From: DASYGT01 sp035999365
Lineage (GTDB): Bacteria; Actinomycetota; Actinomycetes; Mycobacteriales; Jatrophihabitantaceae
Direction of reading: 5' to 3'
Length of the DNA: 38,652 bases
Assembly (NCBI GenBank): GCA_035999365.1
Contig: DASYGT010000005.1
Coordinates: 1-38,652 of the forward strand
Shown here: positions 7,904 to 15,485 of the stretch, piece after piece
How positions within the stretch are numbered: position 1 is the stretch's first letter
Layout: each line of letters opens with the position of its first letter
The notes under the pieces: model-generated
What the model saw: only the letters and a program-made list of their open reading frames with translations
Told to the model about the DNA's origin: nothing
The model's database searches: none
Position numbers and translations under genes: made by a program

Positions 7904-8688
7904 TCCTGGACCGTTTCCGCGTCACCGATCAGGTCGCGATCGTCACCGGCGCAGGACGGGGCATCGGTGCGGCATCGGCCATCGCGCTCGCCGAGGCCGG
8001 CGCCGATGTCGTGATCTCCGCACGGACGACCGAACAGCTGGCCGAGGTAGCCGCACAGATCGAGGCCCTGGGGCGCAAGGCTCATGTGGTCGCTGCCGAC
8101 CTCAACGACGAGGCCGCGATCCGCAACCTGGCCGCTGCCGCGAAGGAGACCTTCGGTCGCATCGACATCGTCGTCAACAATGTCGGCGGAACGATGCCGC
8201 GTGCCTACTTGGACACCTCTGTCGGATTCCTCGAGCGCGCCTTCCACTGGAACGTCTCCACTGCGCACGCGCTGACAACGAGCGCGGTTCCGATCATGCT
8301 CGAGAACGGCGGCGGTTCGGTGATCAACATCGCCAGCGTCGTCGGCAAGGTCGCCGGGCGCGGCTATCTCGGCTACGGCACCGCCAAGGGCGCACTGATC
8401 CACTACACCGAACTCGCGGCGCAAGACCTCGCGCCGAAGGTCCGGATGAACGCGATCGCAGTCGGCTCGACGCTCACCTCGGCGCTCGACATGGTCGCGG
8501 CCGACGACGGCATGCGCATCGGTATCGAGAACCTCACGCCACTGCGCCGCCTCGGCACCACCGACGACATCGCCGCTGCGGTGCTCTACCTCGCCTCCCC
8601 TGCCGGCGCCTACCTCACCGGTGCCGTGCTCGATGTCCACGGTGGGCTGCAGAAGCCGAACATGGACCTCCCCATCCCGGACCTGTAG
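7900..8688 (+). CDS. Short-chain dehydrogenase/reductase
   Basis: The 262-residue product is a classical SDR. It has the cofactor motif TGAGRGIG (16-23), the structural NNVGG motif, an active-site Ser in NIASVVG and the catalytic YGTAK motif. An Arg follows the second beta strand (SARTTEQ), which is compatible with NADP use. The tail carries LTGAVLDVHGG, as in many bacterial SDRs. ATG 7900 overlaps the preceding TGA by four bases and the downstream gene starts 9 bp after its stop. Operon membership suggests it oxidises or reduces a steroid hydroxyl/keto group or a beta-hydroxyacyl-CoA in the pathway. The specific position is unknown. Confidence 0.85.
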   Translation: MILDRFRVTDQVAIVTGAGRGIGAASAIALAEAGADVVISARTTEQLAEVAAQIEALGRKAHVVAADLNDEAAIRNLAAAAKETFGRIDIVVNNVGGTMPRAYLDTSVGFLERAFHWNVSTAHALTTSAVPIMLENGGGSVINIASVVGKVAGRGYLGYGTAKGALIHYTELAAQDLAPKVRMNAIAVGSTLTSALDMVAADDGMRIGIENLTPLRRLGTTDDIAAAVLYLASPAGAYLTGAVLDVHGGLQKPNMDLPIPDL

Positions 8689-8697
8689 AGAGGCGAC

Positions 8698-9765
8698 ATG
8701 AGCATTCGTGTGGTGTTGTGGAGTACCGGCAATGTCGGAGGTCATGCCTTGGCCGGGATCATGGCGCGCCCCGAGCTCGAGCTCGTCGGCGTGTGGACCT
8801 CGAGCGAGACGAAGGCCGGCCAGGACGCGGGCCAGGTGGCCGGTCTAGGGCGGGATGTCGGCGTGCTCACGACCACCGACGCCGATGCACTGCTCGCCCT
8901 GCAGCCCGATTGCATCGTGCATACCGCAATGGCCGACAACCGGCTGCCCGAGGCGTTGGCCGATCTGGAGCGGTTCCTGCGCGCCGGCATCAACGTCGTG
9001 TCGAGCGGTCCGGTGTTCCTGCAGTACCCCGAGGGCGTCGTCCCCGCCGAGGTCAGCGACCCGCTGCGCAAGGCAGCCGCTGAGGGCGGCTCGTCGCTCT
9101 GGGTGAACGGTGTCGACCCGGGCTTCGCCAACGACTGGTTGCCACTGGTGTTGACGAGCGTCAGCGAGCGCATCGACGAGGTCCGCTGCTTCGAATTGCT
9201 CGACTACTCCACGTACGACAGCCCGACGGTCATGTTCGACGTGATGGGCTTCGGCAAACCGATGGATGAGACGCCGATGCTGCTACTGCCGGGCGTGCTG
9301 TCGATGGCATGGGGTTCGGTGGTGCGCCAGCTCGCCGCCGGGCTGGGCATCGAACTCGACGAGATCAAGGAGACGGTCGTCAAGCTGCCGGCACCGGAGA
9401 CCTTCGAGATCGCCTCAGGCACGATCGCCGAAGGCACCATGGCCGCGCTGCGCTTCGAGGTGCTCGGGATGTACCACGGCCGTCCCGTGTGCGTGCTCGA
9501 GCACGTGACCCGCCTCCGCCCGGACCTCGGTCCGGACTGGCCGCAGCCCACCGGACAGGGCTGCTACCGGGTGCAGATCAGCGGCGAGCCGAACTACACC
9601 CTCGATCTCCAGCTGCTCGGCACCGATGGTGACCACAACACGGCCGGGCTGAAGGCCACGGCGATGCGCCTGGTGAACGCCGTCGAGGCCGTGGTCGCCG
9701 CCCCGGCGGGGCTGCTCACCGCTCTGGACCTACCGCTGGTCACCGGCCGCGGACTGGTCAGCTAG
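8698..9765 (+). CDS. DapB-like NAD(P)-dependent dehydrogenase of unknown substrate
   Basis: The 355-residue product starts MSIRVVLWSTGNVGGHALAG, an N-terminal Rossmann motif (STGNVGG, 9-15). It resembles proteins annotated as dihydrodipicolinate reductase N-terminal domain or 2,4-diaminopentanoate dehydrogenase-like. SSGPVFLQYPEG and VNGVDPGFANDWLP are typical of this subfamily, which is abundant in mycobacteria (Rv0926c is of this kind) and poorly characterised. True DapB enzymes are about 250 residues, so lysine synthesis is unlikely. As last gene of the kstD operon it is probably induced with steroid catabolism. Its 3' end overlaps the convergent ltp2 gene by 8 bp (9758-9765). Confidence 0.72.
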   Translation: MSIRVVLWSTGNVGGHALAGIMARPELELVGVWTSSETKAGQDAGQVAGLGRDVGVLTTTDADALLALQPDCIVHTAMADNRLPEALADLERFLRAGINVVSSGPVFLQYPEGVVPAEVSDPLRKAAAEGGSSLWVNGVDPGFANDWLPLVLTSVSERIDEVRCFELLDYSTYDSPTVMFDVMGFGKPMDETPMLLLPGVLSMAWGSVVRQLAAGLGIELDEIKETVVKLPAPETFEIASGTIAEGTMAALRFEVLGMYHGRPVCVLEHVTRLRPDLGPDWPQPTGQGCYRVQISGEPNYTLDLQLLGTDGDHNTAGLKATAMRLVNAVEAVVAAPAGLLTALDLPLVTGRGLVS

Positions 9766-10933
9766 CGCTCAGCACCAGCCCCGACGTCGGCACGCCGGTA
9801 CCTGCGGTGACGAGTACGTGCTCGACGTCTGCCACCTGGTTCACCGACGTGCCGCGCACCTGGCGCACGCCCTCGGCGATCCCGTTCATGCCGTGGATGT
9901 AGGCCTCCCCGAGCTGACCGCCGTGGGTGTTCAGCGGCAACACTCCCCCGACTTCGATCGCGCCATCGGCGATGAAGTGGCGCGCTTCCCCCCTCGGGCA
10001 GAACCCCAGTTCCTCGAGCTGGATCAGGACGAACGGGGTGAAGTGGTCGTAGAGGATGCCGACCTGGACGTCCTCGGGGGCAATGCCTGCCTGTCGCCAC
10101 AGCTGCTCGCCGACCAGCCCCATCTCCGGCAGACCGGTCAAGCCGTCGCGGTAATAGCTGGTCATGATGAACTGGTCCGCGCCCGACCCCTGGGCCGCCC
10201 CGCGGATGGTGACCGCCCCGTGGCGCAGGTCCTTGGCCCGCTCCGCCGACGTCACGACGATGGCGACCGCGCCGTCGCTCTCCTGGCAGCAGTCGAGCAG
10301 GTGCAGCGGTTCGGCGATCCAGCGCGAGGCCTGATGATCGGCCAGCGTGATCGGCTTGCCGAAGAAGAACGCATTCGGATTGTTCGCCGCGTGTTTGCGG
10401 TCGGCGACAGCGACCCGGCCGAAGTCCTCGCTGGTCGCTCCGTAGGCGTGCATGTAGCGCCGGGCGACCATGGCCACGTTCGCGGCCGGCGTCCCCAACC
10501 CCATCGGGTACGACCAGCTGGCATCGATCCCCGAACTGGACGTTCGTTGCGCCAGTTCGGTGGAGAACTGCCCGAAGCGGTGCCCTGAGCGTTCGTTGAA
10601 GGCCCGGTAGCAGACGACGACATCGGCGACGCCCGTCGCGATCGCGAGCGCGGCCTGCTGCACCGTGGCGCACGCGGCGCCGCCGCCGTAGCCGATCTGG
10701 CTGAAGAAGTTCAGCGAAGGGATGCCGACTTCCCGGGCTACCGCGACCTCGCTGTTGGTGTCCATGGTGAACGTGACGAGGCCGTCGACATCGGCCGCCA
10801 CGAGCCCGGCGTCCTCCAGCGCGGCCTTGACGGCCTCGGCCGCCAGGCGCAATTCACTGCGGCCGGAGTCCTTGGAGAATTCGGTCGCGCCGATTCCCGC
10901 GATCGCAGTGCGCCCGCCCAGACCGCCGCTCAT
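9758..10933 (-). CDS. ltp2: Ltp2, thiolase-fold aldolase of steroid side-chain removal
   Basis: The 391-residue product has a thiolase/SCP-x lipid-transfer fold (RTAIAGIGATEFSKDSGRSE at 8-27; GYGGGAACATVQQAALAIATG). Ltp2 of M. tuberculosis (Rv3540c) works with the DUF35 domain of ChsH2 to cleave the C17-propanoyl-CoA side chain by retro-aldol reaction, giving propionyl-CoA and the 17-ketosteroid. The gene is last in chsE1-chsE2-chsH2-chsH1-ltp2, exactly the order of Rv3544c-Rv3540c. Its ATG overlaps the chsH1 stop by 4 bp. Length matches the family (about 386). Related Ltp3/Ltp4 paralogues exist, but the operon context decides for Ltp2. Confidence 0.92.
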   Translation of the reverse strand: MSGGLGGRTAIAGIGATEFSKDSGRSELRLAAEAVKAALEDAGLVAADVDGLVTFTMDTNSEVAVAREVGIPSLNFFSQIGYGGGAACATVQQAALAIATGVADVVVCYRAFNERSGHRFGQFSTELAQRTSSSGIDASWSYPMGLGTPAANVAMVARRYMHAYGATSEDFGRVAVADRKHAANNPNAFFFGKPITLADHQASRWIAEPLHLLDCCQESDGAVAIVVTSAERAKDLRHGAVTIRGAAQGSGADQFIMTSYYRDGLTGLPEMGLVGEQLWRQAGIAPEDVQVGILYDHFTPFVLIQLEELGFCPRGEARHFIADGAIEVGGVLPLNTHGGQLGEAYIHGMNGIAEGVRQVRGTSVNQVADVEHVLVTAGTGVPTSGLVLSAS

Positions 10934-11352
10934 GCGGCAGCGCCAGTTCTGACGCGCACTGTTCCCGTGGCGTGATCGCCGAGTTGGCCTCGAGCCACGA
11001 CCTGCACAGTGAGCTCGTCACCGACCCTGTCGACGACCTCGCCGGTGAAGACGAGCGTGTCGTAGGCGTAGCACGGCACGCCGAGACGGATCGAGATGCC
11101 GAGTACGCGGGCACCGGCCCCCGCCCAGTCCGTGACGTAGCGCTGCACCAGACCGGTATCGGTGAGGATGTTGAGGAAGATGTCCTTCGAACCCTTGGCC
11201 TGCGCCAGATCGCGGTCGTGGTGCACGTCCTGAAAGTCCCGCGTGGCCAGCGCCGTACTCACGACGAACGTGGGCGTGGCGTCGATGCGCAGTTCCGGCA
11301 ACGTCGTACCGACCGTCGCGGTGGCTGCGTTCATCGCGTTCATTGCGCTCAT
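10930..11352 (-). CDS. chsH1: ChsH1, MaoC-like hydratase subunit
   Basis: The 140-residue single-hotdog subunit forms a heteromer with ChsH2 to hydrate 3-oxo-4,17-pregnadiene-20-carboxyl-CoA in the last beta-oxidation cycle of cholesterol. Visible features are FQDVHHDRDLAQAKGSKDIF, carrying the catalytic-type D-x-x-H-H-D region, and the LNILTDTGLVQRYVTDWAG helix. Three in-frame ATG codons at 11352, 11343 and 11334 are nine bases apart in a small repeat (MSAMNAMNAA). I take 11352 because it makes the 4-bp ATGA overlap with the chsH2 stop. Any of the three could serve. The 3' end overlaps ltp2 by 4 bp. Confidence 0.9.
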   Translation of the reverse strand: MSAMNAMNAATATVGTTLPELRIDATPTFVVSTALATRDFQDVHHDRDLAQAKGSKDIFLNILTDTGLVQRYVTDWAGAGARVLGISIRLGVPCYAYDTLVFTGEVVDRVGDELTVQVVARGQLGDHATGTVRVRTGAAA

Positions 11353-12272
11353 CGCGCTGCCGCCGGGCGCCAGTTCGGCATCGTCAGCTCGTCGTCGATC
11401 TTCGTGAGGGCGATGTCGACCGGCATGCCGATCGTCACCGCACCCGGGTCGACATCGATGAGTTCGCCGAGCATGCGCACGCCCTCTTCCAGCTCAACCA
11501 GTGCCACCACGAACGGCACCGTCTTGCCGGGCACCTTCGGGTGGTGGTGAACGACGTAGCTGAACACCTCGCCGCGGCCGCTCGCCACGAGGTAATCCGG
11601 CTTCTCGGAGCCACAGCTCGGGCACATCGGCCCCGGCGGATGGCGCAACGCGCCGCACACCGGGCAGTGCTGTACCCGAAGCTCGCCGAGCGCGGTGCCT
11701 TCCCAGAAGAACGCGGTGTCCTGACTGATCATCGGCCGCACGACGTTGGCGCGTGCGGGCGCCGAGTCGGTCGCCTCCTTGGCGGGGGGCCGGAACTTCA
11801 GTACGCGGAAGAGCATCTCGGCCACCGGCTCGTCACCGACGTACCAGATGTTGCGGGTGGTCACGAACCATCCCTCGCCGAGCGCGGTCTGCTTGGGGCC
11901 GACGACGTCCTCGAGTCGAGTGGTGACGCTCAGCTGCTCACCGACGGCCAGGTAGCGGTGATAGATCTGCTCGCAGTTCGTCGCGACGACCGAGCCGTAG
12001 CCGGCATCGTCGAGCACGCCCATCATGGCGCCGAGCGGATCGTCGCCCGCACGCTGACCGTGCAGGCCACCCATCGTCCACACCTGGATCATCGCGGGCG
12101 GAGCGGAGCCCTGGGTGTACAGCGGGTTGTCGTCGCCGATCGCCTCGGTCCAGTTATTGATCATCGGCTGGTTCACCGGGTCGCGCGCGGGACGCCGCTG
12201 CGATTCGCCGCCTGCCCGGATCCGGTCGGCGGCCGAGAGGATGCCGTCGGCCGCGATGCGCGCTTCGCTCAT
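11349..12272 (-). CDS. chsH2: ChsH2, MaoC-DUF35 fusion subunit
   Basis: The 307-residue product fuses an N-terminal hotdog (MaoC-like) domain, about 1-165, to a C-terminal DUF35 domain, about 185-307. The DUF35 part opens with a zinc ribbon of CPVC (203-206) and CPSC (217-220) and then an OB-like fold. In M. tuberculosis Rv3542c the MaoC half pairs with ChsH1 for hydration and the DUF35 half pairs with Ltp2 for aldol cleavage, so product can pass directly between steps. It overlaps chsE2 and chsH1 by 4 bp each, consistent with equimolar synthesis of the complex. Confidence 0.93.
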   Translation of the reverse strand: MSEARIAADGILSAADRIRAGGESQRRPARDPVNQPMINNWTEAIGDDNPLYTQGSAPPAMIQVWTMGGLHGQRAGDDPLGAMMGVLDDAGYGSVVATNCEQIYHRYLAVGEQLSVTTRLEDVVGPKQTALGEGWFVTTRNIWYVGDEPVAEMLFRVLKFRPPAKEATDSAPARANVVRPMISQDTAFFWEGTALGELRVQHCPVCGALRHPPGPMCPSCGSEKPDYLVASGRGEVFSYVVHHHPKVPGKTVPFVVALVELEEGVRMLGELIDVDPGAVTIGMPVDIALTKIDDELTMPNWRPAAAR

Positions 12273-13435
12273 CGTGGCACCCGGGGCAGGTGCAGGCCGA
12301 ACATCGTGATCAGTTCGCGCTGGATCTCGTTGACACCGCCGCCGAAGGTGAGCACGAGGCTCCGCTTGGCCTGCACGTCGAGCCAGTGCATCAGCTCGGC
12401 GGTCTGCTCGTCCGCCGGATCACCGTGGCGGCCGATCACTTCCTCGAGGATCCGGAACACATGCTGTGCGCGTTCGGAGGCGAAGACCTTGGTGGCCGAG
12501 GCGTCGGCGACGTCGATCTCATCCGCCGACCGCGACGCCACTGCCCAGTTCAGCAGCTCGTTGATGCGGCAGACGGCGTGCGTCTCGGCCAGGGCACGCT
12601 GCACGTCCGGCAGCTCGATCGGCGCGGTGCCGCCCGGACCCGGCCGCCCGGCCCAATCAGCGACCCGTTCGTAGAGGCCCGCTATTCGGCCTGCGGGACC
12701 GAGCATCACCCGCTCATGGTTCAGCTGGGTGGTGATGAGCTTCCAACCCTCGTTCTCCGCGCCTACCCGCATGCTGACCGGGACGCGAACGTCGGAGAAG
12801 TACGTCGTGTTGGTGTGGTGCGCACCGTCGGCCGTGATCGTCGGGGTCCACGAGAAGCCGGGGTCGGTGGTGTCCACGATGAGGATCGAGATGCCGCGGT
12901 GCCGCGCCGCGTTCGGGTCGGTGCGCACGGCCAGCCAGACGTAGTCGGCGTCGTGGCCGCCGGTGGTGAACACCTTCTGCCCGTTCACGATGTAGAAGTC
13001 GCCGTCACGCACTGCGCTCGTGCGCAGCGCGGCGAGGTCGGTCCCCGCCTCCGGCTCGGTATAGCCGATCGCGAAGTGCAGATCGCCGGTGAGGATGCGC
13101 GGGAGGAAGAAGTCCTTCTGCTCCTGGGTGCCGTAGGTCTGCAGTGTCGGTCCCACGGTCTGCAGCGTGACGTACGGCAATGGCACATCACGTCGAGCGG
13201 CTTCGTTCACGAAGATCGTCTGCTCGATCTCGCCGAATCCACGGCCGCCGTACTCGGCCGGCCAGCCGACGCCGAGCCATCCGTCGCGACCCATCCGCTT
13301 GACGACATCTCGGTAGATGGAGCCATGCCTGTTGACGAGCATCGCGCGCGCCTCGTCCTGGCTGACCAAGCTCGCGAAGTACTCGCGCAGCTCCTCCTGC
13401 AGGGCGCGCTGATCGTCGGTCAGTTCGATGTACAC
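12269..13435 (-). CDS. chsE2: ChsE2 (FadE29), acyl-CoA dehydrogenase subunit
   Basis: The 388-residue product starts at GTG 13435 (VYIELTDDQRALQEELREYF), aligned with the FadE29 N-terminus. A longer frame to 13564 runs through chsE1 and reads as Arg/Pro-rich noise. It shows ACAD motifs YTEPEAGTDLAALRT (125-139) and NHERVML with Glu241, the position reported as the catalytic base in M. tuberculosis FadE29. ChsE1 and ChsE2 make an alpha2beta2 enzyme that desaturates 3-oxo-pregnene-20-carboxyl-CoA at C17-C20. The gene overlaps chsE1 by 16 bp and chsH2 by 4 bp. Confidence 0.92.
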   Translation of the reverse strand: MYIELTDDQRALQEELREYFASLVSQDEARAMLVNRHGSIYRDVVKRMGRDGWLGVGWPAEYGGRGFGEIEQTIFVNEAARRDVPLPYVTLQTVGPTLQTYGTQEQKDFFLPRILTGDLHFAIGYTEPEAGTDLAALRTSAVRDGDFYIVNGQKVFTTGGHDADYVWLAVRTDPNAARHRGISILIVDTTDPGFSWTPTITADGAHHTNTTYFSDVRVPVSMRVGAENEGWKLITTQLNHERVMLGPAGRIAGLYERVADWAGRPGPGGTAPIELPDVQRALAETHAVCRINELLNWAVASRSADEIDVADASATKVFASERAQHVFRILEEVIGRHGDPADEQTAELMHWLDVQAKRSLVLTFGGGVNEIQRELITMFGLHLPRVPR

Positions 13436-14481
13436 CGGTCTCCGATCGCCTGCAGCCGGCGCGCACTGCCACCGACGAACCGGGCCAGATCCTTGGCCTG
13501 CGAGTAGTAACGATGCAGCGGGTAGCTGTAATCGACGCCGAGGCCGCCATGCAGGTGGTGACACACCTGCGCGGCCTTGGGCAGTTCGGCCGCCAGCCAG
13601 TAGGCGGCGACGTCGATGTCGTCATCGGCCGCGAGACCCGCGTCCAGGCGCCACAGCACCGACGCCGCGGCAACGTGCATCGTCTGTGCGACCACGTAGA
13701 CATCGGCGAGTTGCTGGGCCACCGCCTGGAAGGTGGCCAGCGGCTTGCCGAACTGGTGCCGCGTTCCGGCGTGCGCGGCCGTCAGGGCGAGCGTGCCGGC
13801 GATGACGCCGTCGCCCATTGCCACCGCCCCCGCGAGCGCGTACCGCTCGAACGCCTGCACGTCGGTGGTGAGCAGATCCTCCGCGGCGGCGTCCTTCAGC
13901 GCGACGGTGTATTCCGCGGCCTGAGTCGAGGTCGGCGTGCGCGTGAGCGTGACGCCCGCGCCCCGCGGGTCGACCACCAGCACCCCGGATGTTGTCGGAA
14001 CCAGGATGCGATGCGCCTGCGCCGCATACGGCACGCCCACCTTCGTCCCGTTCACCGTGTAGCCGTCGCCGTTCCGCGCGGCGGTGGCCGGCACATCGCC
14101 CGCATCGCGCAGCGCGCCGGTGAGGATTCGACCGTCGGCCACGTCCGGCAGCAGCTGTTGCTGTTGCTGTGGCGATCCCAACGCTGCGATCGGCAGTACA
14201 CCGAGCGCGAGGGTCGCGAGCGCCGGAACGGGCAGGGTCTGCCTACCGACCTCGCGCAGCACACATCCCACTGCCACGGCGCCGAAGCCGTCGCCGCCGA
14301 GTGACTCGGGAAGTGCCAGCCCGAGCAGACCCGCCTGCGCCATCGCCTTCCAGAGGGTCTCGTCGTAGCCGGAGTCTCCGGTGAGACTCTGCTCGGCACG
14401 GGCGCTGTCGGCCTCGTTCCGCAGCACGACGGCGGCAAGATCTGCCACGGCCTGCTGGGTTTCGTCGAGGCGGAAGTCCAC
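13420..14481 (-). CDS. chsE1: ChsE1 (FadE28), acyl-CoA dehydrogenase subunit
   Basis: The 353-residue product starts at GTG 14481 (VDFRLDETQQAVADLAAVVL), with GAGGAG five bases upstream. A GTG six bases earlier is too close to that site. It is shorter and more divergent than ChsE2 and lacks a clear TEPEAGTD motif, as expected of the non-catalytic FadE28 half that completes the FAD site of the ChsE1-ChsE2 heterotetramer. A five-Gln run (PQQQQQLLPDV) comes from CTGTTG repeats near 14155. It is the first gene of the side-chain operon. Unlike M. tuberculosis, where cyp125 precedes fadE28, a KstR operator lies directly upstream here. Confidence 0.9.
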   Translation of the reverse strand: MDFRLDETQQAVADLAAVVLRNEADSARAEQSLTGDSGYDETLWKAMAQAGLLGLALPESLGGDGFGAVAVGCVLREVGRQTLPVPALATLALGVLPIAALGSPQQQQQLLPDVADGRILTGALRDAGDVPATAARNGDGYTVNGTKVGVPYAAQAHRILVPTTSGVLVVDPRGAGVTLTRTPTSTQAAEYTVALKDAAAEDLLTTDVQAFERYALAGAVAMGDGVIAGTLALTAAHAGTRHQFGKPLATFQAVAQQLADVYVVAQTMHVAAASVLWRLDAGLAADDDIDVAAYWLAAELPKAAQVCHHLHGGLGVDYSYPLHRYYSQAKDLARFVGGSARRLQAIGDRCTSN

Positions 14482-14502
14482 GCACACTCCTCGGGATTCT
14501 GA

Positions 14503-14516
14503 TAGAACGTGTTCTA
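14503..14516. promoter_or_regulatory. KstR operator upstream of chsE1
   Basis: TAGAACGTGTTCTA fits the KstR palindrome exactly. It lies 22 bp upstream of the chsE1 GTG and 61 bp upstream of the divergent alpha/beta hydrolase ATG, so one site could control both directions. Confidence 0.88.
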
Positions 14517-14576
14517 GTATCGGGGAGCGGGCCTGGTTCGGCAAGCGCCGAAGCGGCGGCGAAGGGCGGGCGTTGG

Positions 14577-15485
14577 ATGGGCAGGTTCGTCGATCTCGGG
14601 ATGCGCGCGACCGGGCGGTTCGCCCGCGTCGCCCCATGCGTGGACGTCCCGACCGGCTCGATCGTCGACCTGCCAGGACGCGGCAGCACCTACCTCGTCG
14701 ACACCGGAGTGCCCGATCGTGTGGCGACGAGGACGCGACCTCCGTTGATCCTGCTGCATGCGCTCGCGTGCACGGGCCTGCTCACGTGGTACCCCGCAAT
14801 CACCGCACTGCGCTCGCGGCACCGCGTCATCACCTTCGATCAGCGATGGCACGGCCAGGGCATCTTCTCCGAACGCTTCACCCTCGAGGACTGTGCCGAC
14901 GATGCCGTCGCCGTTGCCGATCTGCTCGGAATCGATCGCTTCGTCGCGGTGGGTTACTCGATGGGGTCGTTGGTGGCGCAGCTGTGCTGGCAACGCCATC
15001 CTGGTCGCGTTGCCGGCGTCGTGCTCGGGGCCAGCACGATGCGGTTCGTCGATTCCGGCCGCGACCCTGCCGCGCTTCGGGTCGTCGGCGATCGCGTCGC
15101 GCGCGCTGCGCTCACGGCTGCCTCAGTCGCTCCCGCCGCAGCGTGGACGCCCGGGGTCGACGACAACGCCTGGGCGCTGTCTCAGTTCCGTTCGACGACA
15201 GGACGCCGAGTCGGTGCCGCTGCCGCGCAGATCAGCAGGTTCGACTCGTCGGCGTGGATCTCGCGCATGAACATCCCCGCCGCGGTCGTGGTGACGACGA
15301 AGGACCGTCTGATTCCCGCGGTGCGGCAACGGCAGTTGGCCCGCCAGATCGCCGACGCGACCGTCTACGACGTCGATGCAGGCCACTCGGCGTGCGTGAT
15401 GCGTGCCGAGAGGTTCACGCCTGCTGTGCAGGCCGCCTGCGCCTCGGTGTCGGCGCGGGCCGCTTCGCCGCTCGCGCAGCACTGA
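14577..15485 (+). CDS. Alpha/beta-fold hydrolase
   Basis: The 302-residue product has the nucleophile elbow GYSMGS (Ser of the catalytic triad). An oxyanion-loop stretch PPLILLHALACTG and the strand-turn ITFDQRWHGQG lie before it. A late VVTTKDRLIP segment and DAGHSACV supply the likely Asp and His. It is not the HsaD meta-cleavage hydrolase, which has a GNSLGG elbow. Substrate is unknown: esters, thioesters or lactones are all possible. Divergence from chsE1 around a KstR operator suggests steroid induction. Its last 71 bp overlap the convergent acyltransferase gene. A longer overlapping frame (from 14381) carries no recognisable domain. Confidence 0.8.
   Translation: MGRFVDLGMRATGRFARVAPCVDVPTGSIVDLPGRGSTYLVDTGVPDRVATRTRPPLILLHALACTGLLTWYPAITALRSRHRVITFDQRWHGQGIFSERFTLEDCADDAVAVADLLGIDRFVAVGYSMGSLVAQLCWQRHPGRVAGVVLGASTMRFVDSGRDPAALRVVGDRVARAALTAASVAPAAAWTPGVDDNAWALSQFRSTTGRRVGAAAAQISRFDSSAWISRMNIPAAVVVTTKDRLIPAVRQRQLARQIADATVYDVDAGHSACVMRAERFTPAVQAACASVSARAASPLAQH

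Noticed and set aside
12269..13564. Longer chsE2 start at 13564
   Set aside because: It would overlap chsE1 by about 145 bp and adds Arg/Pro-rich residues not found in FadE29; GTG 13435 matches the family N-terminus.
14155..14172. CTGTTG repeats in chsE1 as a regulatory or phase-variable microsatellite
   Set aside because: The run is short, in frame and encodes a five-Gln stretch; length change would not switch the gene on or off.
14577..15485. HsaD meta-cleavage product hydrolase
   Set aside because: The nucleophile elbow is GYSMGS rather than GNSLGG and the core motifs differ, so only a generic alpha/beta hydrolase call is supported.
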